From a virus, in the IMG/VR virus record IMGVR_UViG_3300008267_002127, positions 1 through 21,010 of that record: 21,010 nt of DNA. The stretch is one strand, 5' to 3'. A program made the position numbers and the translations under genes. Positions 1 to 7,023 of this stretch are shown here, in pieces. Under the pieces are notes generated by a model. It worked only from the letters and a program-made list of their open reading frames with translations. It did not search any database and was not told the DNA's origin. Within the stretch, counting starts at the first letter, position 1. Every line of letters begins with the position of its first letter.

Positions 1-1614
1 GGATCTTTTAGTGGATCATTATTTGGTACTTCGAGTTGGGCAGTGAGTGCATCGAGAGCTATAAGCAGTTCTTTTTCCAACACAGCCTCTTTTGTAGTAA
101 CTGCTCAAACAGCATCATATGCGTTAAATGCTGTGAGTGCTTCCTACTCACTAAGTTCATCTCAAGCTCAAAATGCTCAAACAGCATCATATGTATTAAA
201 CGCTATAAGTAGTTCTTTTGCAACAACAGCATCACATAATCCAAACGCAGTAGTAACAGCGTCAGTTTCTACAAACACTATAACTTTTACAAAAGGAGAT
301 GGTAGCACATTCCCCATTACAGTAGACACTGGAAGTGGTGGAGGTAGTACAACTCCTGGAGGATCTGATCAACAAATACAATTTAATAGTAGTAGTGCTT
401 TTGAAGGAAATAGCAGTTTCGTGTTTGTGTACGATTCTCAAAGCTTGCAACAAGGAAACAATGTACTAGCATCAGGTCCATGGTCACACGCAGAAGGTAA
501 TTCTACAGTGGCATTAGGAACAGGATCTCACGCAGAAGGTGATAGTACCACAGCTCAAGGAAACTACTCTCATGCAGAAGGTGTGGGAGGAACAGCTACA
601 AACTCCTATTCACACGTGGAAGGTGGTTATACCAACACATATGGTGATTATGCTCACGCAGAAGGTTATGGATCAGCAGCGTCAGGAAGTTATTCGCATG
701 CTGAAGGATATGGTACACAAGCTAATGGGATAGCCTCACATGCAGAAGGCTTTACCACTAAAGCTTGGGGAATCTATTCACACGCAGAAGGCGATCAGAC
801 ACAAGCAACTGGAAGTGTTTCACACGCAGAAGGAAAAAACACAATAGCATCTGGAACAGGATCTCACGCTGAAGGGTATGCATCGAAAGCATCTGGTAGC
901 TACTCTCATGCTGAAGGTGGTGGTGATATTGGACCATTAGCTGGAAATTATTCCAATGCAAAAGGTGGATACACAATAGCATCAGGATCTTATCAATTAA
1001 CTTGTGGTAAATATAATACTCACGGAAACACAACCTCTTTATTCGTAGTTGGTAATGGTACTAATAATGCTAATAGAAATGACTTGGCATTGTTTAATCA
1101 AAGTAACATTCAATTTAATGCACCAGTAACAGGCTCTACTTTTACAGGTTCCTTTATAGGTGATGGCAGTGGATTAACTGGAATACCAGCAACTAATGAT
1201 GTGTACTATGTAAGAATGCAGATAACTGGATTGAATCCCTCAGATAATACTAGTTACTATGGTTCTGTTATCACATTAGTATCAACTGATGCTAATTTTC
1301 ATAAGTACGCAGTACCATATAATTCAACCTTAAACAGAGTTAGTATAGTATCGTACACAAATGTCACATCAGGATCGGCTGAAAGCTCTAGTTTATTCTT
1401 AAGAATAAACAACTCTACAGAAGTGTTGATAAGTGATCAGATACAATTTTCAGGTAGTAGTGGGCAAACTATGAATACGGTTTTAGCAACAGGATTATCA
1501 CAATCTTTAAATGCAGGTGACATTATACAAATAAGATGGTTAACACCAACATGGTCAACAAACCCAGCATCTGCTGGTGTGTTTGTAGATTTCTTCTTAC
1601 TTAAAACAAGTTAA
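1..1614 (+). CDS. Tail fibre / adhesin-like protein with YadA-type head repeats (5' truncated)
   Basis: The frame is open from base 1, so the gene begins before the window; the GTG at 43 is only an internal codon. The visible part (about 537 residues) starts with GSFSGSLFGTSSWA, then Ala/Ser-rich repeats of the TASYALNA type, a Gly/Ser linker, twelve SHAEG-type repeats, a GDGSGLTGIPA linker near 1161-1193, and a roughly 140-residue C-terminal domain rich in beta-type sequence that ends in FFLLKTS. SHAEG repeats with intervening Thr/Ala/Gly are typical of the left-handed beta-roll heads of trimeric adhesins and occur in phage fibres. The likely role is a trimeric, surface-exposed fibre or tip for host recognition. 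A tail location is inferred from the downstream sheath and tube genes; a head fibre is possible. Confidence 0.75.
   Translation, partial: GSFSGSLFGTSSWAVSASRAISSSFSNTASFVVTAQTASYALNAVSASYSLSSSQAQNAQTASYVLNAISSSFATTASHNPNAVVTASVSTNTITFTKGDGSTFPITVDTGSGGGSTTPGGSDQQIQFNSSSAFEGNSSFVFVYDSQSLQQGNNVLASGPWSHAEGNSTVALGTGSHAEGDSTTAQGNYSHAEGVGGTATNSYSHVEGGYTNTYGDYAHAEGYGSAASGSYSHAEGYGTQANGIASHAEGFTTKAWGIYSHAEGDQTQATGSVSHAEGKNTIASGTGSHAEGYASKASGSYSHAEGGGDIGPLAGNYSNAKGGYTIASGSYQLTCGKYNTHGNTTSLFVVGNGTNNANRNDLALFNQSNIQFNAPVTGSTFTGSFIGDGSGLTGIPATNDVYYVRMQITGLNPSDNTSYYGSVITLVSTDANFHKYAVPYNSTLNRVSIVSYTNVTSGSAESSSLFLRINNSTEVLISDQIQFSGSSGQTMNTVLATGLSQSLNAGDIIQIRWLTPTWSTNPASAGVFVDFFLLKTS
484..966 (+). repeat. SHAEG beta-roll repeats (12 units, protein level)
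   Basis: Twelve units with a period of about 13-16 residues: nine exact SHAEG plus the variants SHVEG, AHAEG and SNAKG, separated by Thr/Ala/Gly-rich spacers. The DNA has diverged between units, so this is an old protein-level repeat array and not a fresh tandem duplication. The pattern matches the YadA/Hep_Hag head repeat type. Confidence 0.8.
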
Positions 1615-1616
1615 AT

Positions 1617-1820
1617 ATGAGAATTGAATATGAATATGGCTTAAAAAAGCCTGATGGATCACCTAAAGCCGGGTGCAATAAAGTTACATATGATATCAAT
1701 GATGCGATAATCATGAAAGAATATCTCCCTGATGGAGAACCAAAAGGAGATGCTTTGCAAGCTGTTTTAAAAGCAACACCTGAGGAATTATTACAAATAA
1801 AGCAGCTTTTAGGATTATAA
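1617..1820 (+). CDS. Hypothetical small protein (67 aa)
   Basis: The ATG lies 2 nt after the fibre stop, so the gene is probably co-transcribed and translationally coupled with it. The product is small and charged, with no signal peptide or membrane segment. It begins MRIEYEYGLKKPDGSPKAG and ends with a helical, Leu-rich tail (ATPEELLQIKQLLGL). I do not recognise a family. Its place right after a fibre gene would suit a fibre-assembly or attachment accessory, but that is only contextual inference. Confidence 0.6.
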   Translation: MRIEYEYGLKKPDGSPKAGCNKVTYDINDAIIMKEYLPDGEPKGDALQAVLKATPEELLQIKQLLGL

Positions 1821-1846
1821 ACTAGATACTTATATAAAAACAGGTT

Positions 1847-2122
1847 ATGGAAAACAAGCAGTTTACTCAAGACGAACTTAGTCAAATTAAGGCATTACAA
1901 GACAAGTATAGTGCATCTGGATCACAATTAGTTCAATTAAAACTATCCAGAAAAAGTGCAGAAGAGTTTTTACAATCTTTAAATAGGCAGGAATCTGAGA
2001 TTGAAAATCAGATATTACAAGCTAATGAAGAAGAAAAAAAGTTAGCACAAAGTTTAAATGCAAAGTATGGAGCAGGTTCTCTTGATTTGGAATCAGGAGT
2101 ATTTACTCCAAAAACAGCTTAA
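1847..2122 (+). CDS. Hypothetical coiled-coil protein (91 aa)
   Basis: The ATG at 1847 follows an A-rich leader without a Shine-Dalgarno sequence, 26 nt after the preceding stop. Residues 8-70 are rich in Gln, Glu, Lys and Leu with heptad-like spacing (LSQIKALQDKY, then NRQESEIENQILQANEEEKKLAQSL), so a helical or coiled-coil protein is likely. The last 20 residues are Gly/Ser-rich and non-helical. No enzymatic motif is visible. It sits between fibre and sheath and is probably structural or an assembly factor; no specific function can be assigned. Confidence 0.6.
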   Translation: MENKQFTQDELSQIKALQDKYSASGSQLVQLKLSRKSAEEFLQSLNRQESEIENQILQANEEEKKLAQSLNAKYGAGSLDLESGVFTPKTA

Positions 2123-2255
2123 ATTTTAGGTTTCGAGTTACGTTGTGATATTTATATGTAAACTAATAAAATAAAACAACAACTTTAACGACTTTATTGC
2201 TAAATTCGGAAATCTAAGCGAAGATACTTACGTACCTTATGCAGTTAGCTCTTAT
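2123..2255 (+). other. Leader before sheath plus upstream coding sequence lacking a start
   Basis: This stretch holds a TATTTATA motif (2149-2156) and an A-rich leader, after which sheath-like coding sequence begins abruptly. The sheath frame is open from 2175, just after an in-frame TAA at 2172, and reads FNDFIAKFGNLSEDTYVPY. That resembles the segment about 45 residues into T4-type sheaths. There is no ATG, GTG or TTG before 2256, so the segment coding the usual N-terminal arm is absent. Confidence 0.55.
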
Positions 2256-4430
2256 TTGCAAGCTGCAGGTAGTGTAACTGTTATTAGAGTATTGCAAGAA
2301 GGTGGATATAATGCTGACAGTATACAGATCGTAGCAAGCAGTTCTTTAGGATATAAGTTAGTTGGTGTAATGATGCCAACAACTGCAGTAGGAAGTTCAA
2401 CTGGAAACGGATTTACAAAATCAGACTTTGTAGCATCTGGATTTAATGGAGGTAGTATCACTGGATCTTATGGATTTACTTTATCAGGATCAGGTGTAAC
2501 AGCACAAGCTTTAACAGCATCAGTAAGCTACACAAGCGTAGATTCTCTTGCTAATGTACTAGGAACTTCTCCTAAAGGCTCTAAAAAAGCTTATATGTAT
2601 AGTTGGTTTGGTGAATATGTAACATCAATTTCATCTTTGTCTGGATCAATTGTAAATTTTGTATCGCAATCAGCAAACGCATTTGTTAATCTATCAGGTT
2701 CAGCAGGAGAATTTAGTCCAGCTTCAACACCTTGGATTCAATCACAAATCATTGGTAGTGAAAAATTAAACTTATTTAAAATCCACACTCTAGCTGATGG
2801 TGACGACACCAACAAGTCTTACAAAATTGGTATCATAAACAATATTCTACCAGGAACAGATCCAGGATCTGATTATGGTTCTTTTACTTTATTAGTTCGT
2901 GATTATAACGACACAGATAACAGACCAGTTGTATTAGAAACCTATTCTAACTTAAATTTAGATCCAGACTCAACAAATTATATTGCTCGTAGAATTGGAG
3001 ATAGATATCATATTGTTAGTGATGAGGGTGAGGTAACAATTGTAGGTGACTACACAAACACATCTAAATATATTAGAATAGAAGTTGACACAGCAGTATC
3101 TGCAAAGGCAATTACCACAAACGTAAAACCTTATGGATTTGAGGCAATTATACAACCAATTTCTTCAAGCTACACATTCCCAACACCAGTTTATGTGAAT
3201 CAATTCACACAAATTAATAATGCTTACAACAGAAAAGCTTATTATGGATGGGATTATACTTCAACAGATAATGCTAACTACTTAAAACCATTAGCAGCAG
3301 GAACTGTAACAAATGGAAATGCGTTCAACTTAGATGAATGTTTTATTCATCCAAGTGCATCAACATTAAACACAAACACATCAATCCCAGCAGGCAGAAG
3401 TATATCAGGTTCTAGCTTTGAAGGATTAGATATATCAACATTCTTGAAATTTACAGCACCTTTACAAGGCGGTTTTGATGGCATGGATCCAGCAATTGTT
3501 AAAAATACTGGAGCTAATATCACATCAGGCAATTTATTCGGCATGAACTGTAACGGATCTACAGCACCAGGTACTGTAGCATACAACAAAGCTTTGAGTG
3601 TAATTGCTAATGCTGATGAATATGACATCAACATAATCGCAGTACCAGGTGTTACCATATTAGATCACTCAAATATCGCTAACAAAGCTATTGAGGTAGC
3701 TGAAGATAGAGGTGATGCATTTGTAATTTTAGATCCAGTAGTACAGGGACGTACAGCAGCAGAAGCAGTAGCTTCAGTAGCAGACAGCGGAATTGATACT
3801 AACTACGCAGCAGTTTACTGGCCATGGGTTAAAATTATCGATACAAACAAAAACAAACCAATCTGGGTACCACCTTCAGTAGTTGTACCAAGAGTAATGG
3901 CGTACAATGATACAGTAGCTTACGAATGGTTTGCACCAGCAGGTTTAAACAGAGGTGGTATAGCTGATGCAGTAGATGTTGAAACAAAATTAAGTCAATC
4001 AACTCGTAATGATCTTTACTTAAACAAGATTAATGCAATTGCATCTTTCCCTAACCAAGGAGTTTGCATCTGGGGTCAGAAAACATTACAAGCTAAACCT
4101 TCAGCGTTAGATAGAATTAACGTAAGACGTTTGTTAATCACTTTGAAGAAATATATTGCAAGTGCAAGTCGTTACTTAGTGTTCGAAAACAACACTACAG
4201 CAACTCGTCAAAGATTTATTAACATTGTAACTCCTTACTTAGAAACTGTAAAAGCTCGTCAAGGTTTATATGCTTTCAGAGTGGTAATGGATGAAACAAA
4301 CAATACTCCTGATGTAATCGATAGAAATCAGATGTATGGTCAAATCTACTTACAACCAGCTAAGTCAGCAGAGTTTATAATTTTAGATTTCAATATCTTA
4401 CCTACAGGAGCATCTTTTACTAACGCATAA
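2256..4430 (+). CDS. Contractile tail sheath protein (N-terminus missing or non-canonical start)
   Basis: The product is a gp18-like sheath subunit that polymerises around the tail tube and contracts during infection. Supporting sequence: LQAAGSVTVIRVLQ near the start (the T4-like NFLQYGNDLRVVR position), a large variable middle, a conserved region DEYDINIIAVPGV...AFVILDPV around residues 450-490, KIINTNKNKPIWVPPS-like and NQGVCIWGQKTL segments, and a C-terminal MYGQIYLQPAKSAEFIILDFN typical of sheath ends. The first canonical start is the TTG at 2256, but homologous coding appears to extend to 2175. The roughly 40-45 residue N-terminal arm that links neighbouring subunits is not present. The tube gene follows after 21 nt. 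Confidence 0.85.
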   Translation: MQAAGSVTVIRVLQEGGYNADSIQIVASSSLGYKLVGVMMPTTAVGSSTGNGFTKSDFVASGFNGGSITGSYGFTLSGSGVTAQALTASVSYTSVDSLANVLGTSPKGSKKAYMYSWFGEYVTSISSLSGSIVNFVSQSANAFVNLSGSAGEFSPASTPWIQSQIIGSEKLNLFKIHTLADGDDTNKSYKIGIINNILPGTDPGSDYGSFTLLVRDYNDTDNRPVVLETYSNLNLDPDSTNYIARRIGDRYHIVSDEGEVTIVGDYTNTSKYIRIEVDTAVSAKAITTNVKPYGFEAIIQPISSSYTFPTPVYVNQFTQINNAYNRKAYYGWDYTSTDNANYLKPLAAGTVTNGNAFNLDECFIHPSASTLNTNTSIPAGRSISGSSFEGLDISTFLKFTAPLQGGFDGMDPAIVKNTGANITSGNLFGMNCNGSTAPGTVAYNKALSVIANADEYDINIIAVPGVTILDHSNIANKAIEVAEDRGDAFVILDPVVQGRTAAEAVASVADSGIDTNYAAVYWPWVKIIDTNKNKPIWVPPSVVVPRVMAYNDTVAYEWFAPAGLNRGGIADAVDVETKLSQSTRNDLYLNKINAIASFPNQGVCIWGQKTLQAKPSALDRINVRRLLITLKKYIASASRYLVFENNTTATRQRFINIVTPYLETVKARQGLYAFRVVMDETNNTPDVIDRNQMYGQIYLQPAKSAEFIILDFNILPTGASFTNA

Positions 4431-4451
4431 TAATTATTATAAAAAGGCAAA

Positions 4452-4940
4452 ATGGCAAATTTAATAGAAAACGAACAAATGTTTTACACACCTTACGAAC
4501 CAAAGGTGCAAAACAGATTTATATTACAGATTGATGGTATTCCATCTTTCTTGTGTAAAAAAGTATCTCGCCCACAAATTGAGTGTGGCGAGGTAGTTTT
4601 AAGCCACATCAACATTATACGTAAGTTAAAAGGTATCTGTAAATGGAATGATATCACTTTGACGATGTATGATGCTATTGTACCTTCTGGAGCTCAAGCA
4701 GTAATGGAGTGGGTTAGAACTTCACATGAGTCAATAACTGGAAGAGATGGATACGCAGACTTCTACAAAAAGAATTTTGATATCTTTGTATTAGGACCAG
4801 TAGGTGATAAAATTGAAAACTGGAGAGTTCACGGAGCTTACATTAAAACAGCTCAATTTGGTGATATGGACTGGGCAACTGAAACTGCTGTAGAGATTCA
4901 GTTAACCTTAGGTCTAGATTACTGTGTATTAGAATACTAA
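4452..4940 (+). CDS. Tail tube protein (gp19-like)
   Basis: The 162-residue product matches the usual size of T4-type tube subunits, which stack as hexameric rings inside the sheath and guide DNA ejection. Visible hallmarks are NRFILQIDGIPSFLCKKVSRP near the N-terminus, the KLKGICKWNDITLTMYDAI beta-strand region, and the C-terminal segment DWATETAVEIQLTLGLDYCVLEY. ATG follows an A-rich leader. It lies directly downstream of the sheath and ahead of a strong terminator, so sheath and tube probably form one late transcription unit. Confidence 0.87.
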   Translation: MANLIENEQMFYTPYEPKVQNRFILQIDGIPSFLCKKVSRPQIECGEVVLSHINIIRKLKGICKWNDITLTMYDAIVPSGAQAVMEWVRTSHESITGRDGYADFYKKNFDIFVLGPVGDKIENWRVHGAYIKTAQFGDMDWATETAVEIQLTLGLDYCVLEY

Positions 4941-4964
4941 TAGTAAAACGGATTAGGACCGTTG

Positions 4965-4978
4965 TTAGCTACGGCTAA
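4965..4978 (+). other. Small hairpin with UACG tetraloop
   Basis: A perfect 5-bp stem (TTAGC/GCTAA) closes a TACG loop with a C-G closing pair, which is the UNCG class of extra-stable RNA tetraloops. It sits 24 nt after the tube stop and just before the terminator hairpin. It may protect the mRNA 3' end or pause polymerase; the role is inferred. Confidence 0.5.
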
Positions 4979-4981
4979 AAG

Positions 4982-5024
4982 AACCACTCCAAAGTGTCGC
5001 TACCAAGGAGTGGTTTTATTTTTT
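4982..5024 (+). terminator. Rho-independent terminator after tail tube gene
   Basis: Perfect 9-bp stem AACCACTCC (4982-4990) / GGAGTGGTT (5007-5015), 16-nt loop, followed by TTATTTTTT. It ends the sheath-tube unit. Confidence 0.85.
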
Positions 5025-5031
5025 ATATATG

Positions 5032-5063
5032 TTGCATATCTTTTTTATTAGTGTATATTTATA
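5032..5063 (+). promoter_or_regulatory. Promoter candidate (TTG-N19-TATATTTATA)
   Basis: TTG at 5032-5034, then 19 nt, then TATATT at 5054-5059. The spacing is that of Bacteroidota vegetative promoters, and the same arrangement occurs before the replication genes. The 3' half also contains TATTTATA (5056-5063). It lies between a strong terminator and the ATG at 5095, where a new promoter is needed. Confidence 0.5.
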
Positions 5064-5094
5064 CTAAACAAGTTATTATTTAATAGTTTCAAAC

Positions 5095-5307
5095 ATGAGC
5101 AAAGTTGTAAACGATAGTTACCCAAATCCAAACCGTCAATTAACAGACGACGAAATCAAAGCAAAGTTTTTAGCAGAAGCAAACAAGTTTAACACTGCAC
5201 CAACTACAAACACTAACACACCAAAGTTAGATGTTCCAACAGAAGTAATTGACTTACCCTCCAAAGGATATTTTTATCCAGAAGGACATCCATTAGCATC
5301 AAATTGA
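5095..5307 (+). pseudogene. T4-type baseplate/tail-assembly protein, N-terminal part (frameshifted)
   Basis: A polar, Asn/Thr-rich N-terminus is followed by VIDLPSKGYFYPEGHPLAS, a hallmark of the T4 baseplate-protein family (gp26-like). In that family this motif runs straight into EMKYMTAKEEDIL, which here lies in the next frame from 5303. The frame stops at TGA 5305-5307. One missing base around TCAAATTG (5299-5306) explains the break, as would a +1 ribosomal shift at AAT-TGA. Together with the following ORF this is probably one gene. Context between tube and tape measure suggests a tail-assembly role. Confidence 0.7.
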
Positions 5308-5308
5308 A

Positions 5309-5980
5309 ATGAAGTACATGACTGCTAAAGAGGAGGATATACTAGCATCTCAAACTTTAATCAAACAAGGTGTAGTGATAGACAAACTAATACAGTCTTT
5401 AATTGTAACTCCATTTGATTATAACGAACTATTAACCGTAGATAAGAATGCCATCTTTATAGCAGCTAGAGTGCTAGCTTATGGAGCTGACTATGAGATA
5501 GAAATTACTTGTCCAGCTTGTGGTGAAAAATCTACTAAGCATGTGGATTTGCAATCTTTTGAAAATAAAGAAATTAATTGGAATGCTTTTACAAAGGGTA
5601 GTTCTACATTCAACTTCACACTACCAGCAGCAGGTAAAAATAAATTAACCTTAAAATTACTTACTCATGGAGATGAAAGAGCTATTGAAGAGGAACTAAA
5701 GTCTCTTAAAAAGTTTACAAAAATAACAGGTGTAGATCCAGAACTAACAACAAGACTAAAACACTTGATTGCTGCAGTAGACGATAACTCAGATAAAAAC
5801 TATATCAGTAAATTTGTAGATTCCATGCTGTCAGTAAACTCTTTAGCATTACGTAAATACTTGAAAGAAGTAACACCTGATATTGACACTACATTTGAAT
5901 TCACTTGTCCACATTGTGGTCATGAGCAAGATAAAATGGCATTACCTATCAACGTAGGATTTTTTTGGCCTAGCCTCTAG
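5309..5980 (+). CDS. T4-type baseplate/tail-assembly protein, main part (gp26-like, zinc ribbon)
   Basis: Residues 1-35 (MKYMTAKEEDILASQTLIK onward, VIDKLIQSLIV) are the conserved core of the T4 baseplate-protein family. Two CPxC knuckles, C68/C71 and C200/C203, look like a split zinc ribbon. The frame is open upstream to 5297, and the ATG at 5309 is probably an internal Met of a longer gene whose N-terminal part is at 5095-5307. Its place between tube and tape measure is where tail-assembly chaperones sit in many tailed phages. It ends in GFFWPSL at TAG, next to a T7 run where a +1 shift would enter the following ORF. Confidence 0.78.
   Translation: MKYMTAKEEDILASQTLIKQGVVIDKLIQSLIVTPFDYNELLTVDKNAIFIAARVLAYGADYEIEITCPACGEKSTKHVDLQSFENKEINWNAFTKGSSTFNFTLPAAGKNKLTLKLLTHGDERAIEEELKSLKKFTKITGVDPELTTRLKHLIAAVDDNSDKNYISKFVDSMLSVNSLALRKYLKEVTPDIDTTFEFTCPHCGHEQDKMALPINVGFFWPSL
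5960..5966 (+). promoter_or_regulatory. Candidate +1 ribosomal frameshift site (T7 run)
   Basis: Zero-frame codons read GGA TTT TTT TGG CCT AGC CTC TAG. A Phe tRNA on TTT can move forward one base and re-pair perfectly. The +1 frame then reads GGC CTA GCC TCT AGT CAT AGG GGC ATG and continues without a stop into the 60-residue ORF at 5991. The arrangement resembles tail-chaperone recoding (lambda G/GT, P2 E/E'), though those use -1 shifts. The assignment is inference. Confidence 0.45.
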
Positions 5981-5990
5981 TCATAGGGGC

Positions 5991-6173
5991 ATGTTGCAGG
6001 ATGAGATATTTGATCTCATGTATTATGGAAAGATGGGCTTTTCGTATTGGGATTTATGGAACTTGCCTACTCACATAAGAAGATATTTCTATAGAAAATT
6101 AGCTGATACCAAGAAAAAAGAGCATGAGGCTGAAAAAGAAGCCTATGATAAAGCTAAATCAGGAAAAAAATAA
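5991..6173 (+). CDS. Short tail-assembly ORF, possibly a frameshift extension of the upstream gene
   Basis: The product begins MLQDEIFDLMYYGKMGFSYWDLWNLP, then THIRRYFYRKLAD, and ends in a Lys/Glu-rich helical tail. Short proteins of this pattern commonly follow the T4-type baseplate gene in related phages, as far as I recall. The ATG at 5991 lies 10 nt after the upstream TAG, with no Shine-Dalgarno sequence. The frame is open upstream to the T7 run, so it may be made independently, as a +1 fusion, or both. It lies upstream of the tape measure, consistent with a chaperone role. No catalytic motif is seen. Confidence 0.65.
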   Translation: MLQDEIFDLMYYGKMGFSYWDLWNLPTHIRRYFYRKLADTKKKEHEAEKEAYDKAKSGKK

Positions 6174-6197
6174 AAAATGGAGCTTTTGCAGTTTACA

Positions 6198-6218
6198 GAC
6201 TATTTATAGGAAATAGTC
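6198..6218 (+). promoter_or_regulatory. Inverted repeat containing TATTTATA before the first leader-peptide gene
   Basis: A perfect 8-bp inverted repeat GACTATTT (6198-6205) / AAATAGTC (6211-6218) with a 5-nt spacer holds TATTTATA at 6201-6208. It ends 8 nt before the ATG at 6227. It could be a promoter/operator in DNA or a hairpin near the start in mRNA; the sequence does not decide which. Confidence 0.4.
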
Positions 6219-6226
6219 TTAAAAAA

Positions 6227-6574
6227 ATGAAAACAACAGAATTAAGAAAACTAATTAGAGAAGAAATTAGAAAGGTGATCAAAGAAGAAGATTCTTTTGG
6301 AGACGACATAGCAAAACAAATACAAGTAGAACGCTTAGCACAACAGCGCAAGTTTATTGCTTGGGCCAAAGCCACAGCTGCAAAAAAGAATATTAAAAGC
6401 TTGAGTTTCCAAGGAGATGCTATGGTGACTGTTTCATTAAGTAAGCTTCAGAGGAAGAATATATTAACAAAAGAGCTTGTAGATAAGTGGAAAGCCGCTG
6501 CAGAAGGTTCAATGGAAAATGATTTATATCAAGGATTGTCAGTATTGCTTACTAGATATAAAATTTTAGCTTAA
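6227..6574 (+). CDS. Small protein with shared N-terminal leader, copy 1 (candidate internal/packaged protein)
   Basis: The first 20 residues (MKTTELRKLIREEIRKVIKE) align without gaps to the N-termini of the genes at 6592 and 7083; after residue 20 the three proteins are unrelated. The leader is an amphipathic basic/acidic helix ending I-K-E|E. T4 prohead protease (gp21) cuts after [L/I]-x-E and removes similar N-terminal capsid-targeting peptides from internal proteins. The 95-residue remainder is Lys-rich and helical (AQQRKFIAWAKATAAKKN) with no known enzyme motif. The start follows seven A residues and the TATTTATA dyad. Internal-protein function is inference; a leader-mediated binding role is an alternative. 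Confidence 0.65.
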   Translation: MKTTELRKLIREEIRKVIKEEDSFGDDIAKQIQVERLAQQRKFIAWAKATAAKKNIKSLSFQGDAMVTVSLSKLQRKNILTKELVDKWKAAAEGSMENDLYQGLSVLLTRYKILA

Positions 6575-6591
6575 TTAAACAATCAAACACA

Positions 6592-6948
6592 ATGACAAAG
6601 TCAGAATTTAAAAAATTAATCAAAGAAGAAATTAAAAAAACTCTAAATGAAGCTAAAACATTTCCAATTGGGTTAGAAGAAATCCTTACTATGGACGATG
6701 ACCTTATAATTGTAATAGGCAATTCATCAGCTGATTTAATTGGATACAAACCAGAACCTGATCAATTAAAAAAACTTGATGATATAATGCGTAAGTATGA
6801 CTTTGTCCCTTATAAAAAACCAGTCGGAGGAATGTTCACTGCAGGTAAGATAAAATACAGACTTCTTGGAGGTGGTACCACTTACATGAGTCATTTGCTA
6901 GATATATATAAACAAGTTAAAGCTTTAAAATTAAGTCATAGTTACTAA
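6592..6948 (+). CDS. Small protein with shared N-terminal leader, copy 2 (candidate internal/packaged protein)
   Basis: The leader MTKSEFKKLIKEEIKKTLNE is followed by A, giving L-N-E|A, the form closest to the classical T4 gp21 cleavage site of the three. The 98-residue remainder differs from its neighbours. It has a hydrophobic strand DDLIIVIGNSSADLIG, a charged segment PEPDQLKKLDDIMRKYDF, and a Gly-rich GGMFTAGKIKYRLLGGG. No family is recognised. It lies 17 nt after the preceding gene, probably in the same transcript, and ends just before a perfect 10-bp hairpin. Confidence 0.65.
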   Translation: MTKSEFKKLIKEEIKKTLNEAKTFPIGLEEILTMDDDLIIVIGNSSADLIGYKPEPDQLKKLDDIMRKYDFVPYKKPVGGMFTAGKIKYRLLGGGTTYMSHLLDIYKQVKALKLSHSY

Positions 6949-6957
6949 TAAATAATG

Positions 6958-6984
6958 ATGCCTCGAACTAATAATTCGAGGCAT
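6958..6984 (+). other. Perfect 10-bp hairpin between leader-peptide genes
   Basis: ATGCCTCGAA (6958-6967) / TTCGAGGCAT (6975-6984) with a 7-nt loop. No T run follows on the + strand, so it is not a standard intrinsic terminator. It may be an mRNA-stabilising 3' hairpin, a factor-assisted terminator or a protein-binding dyad. Confidence 0.55.
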
Positions 6985-7023
6985 TCAACTAAATATAAAC
7001 AACATCAATCTTTCAACAAAGAT

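Noticed and set aside
43-45. GTG as the start of the fibre gene
   Set aside because: The frame is open to base 1 with fibre-like sequence (GSFSGSLFGTSSWA), so this is an internal Val codon.
484-966. CRISPR-like or DNA tandem repeat array
   Set aside because: The periodicity is at protein level with diverged codons and no constant spacer length; it is a beta-roll repeat inside a gene.
6958-6984. Intrinsic terminator
   Set aside because: Good stem but no T run on the + strand; the terminator is at 7024-7050.
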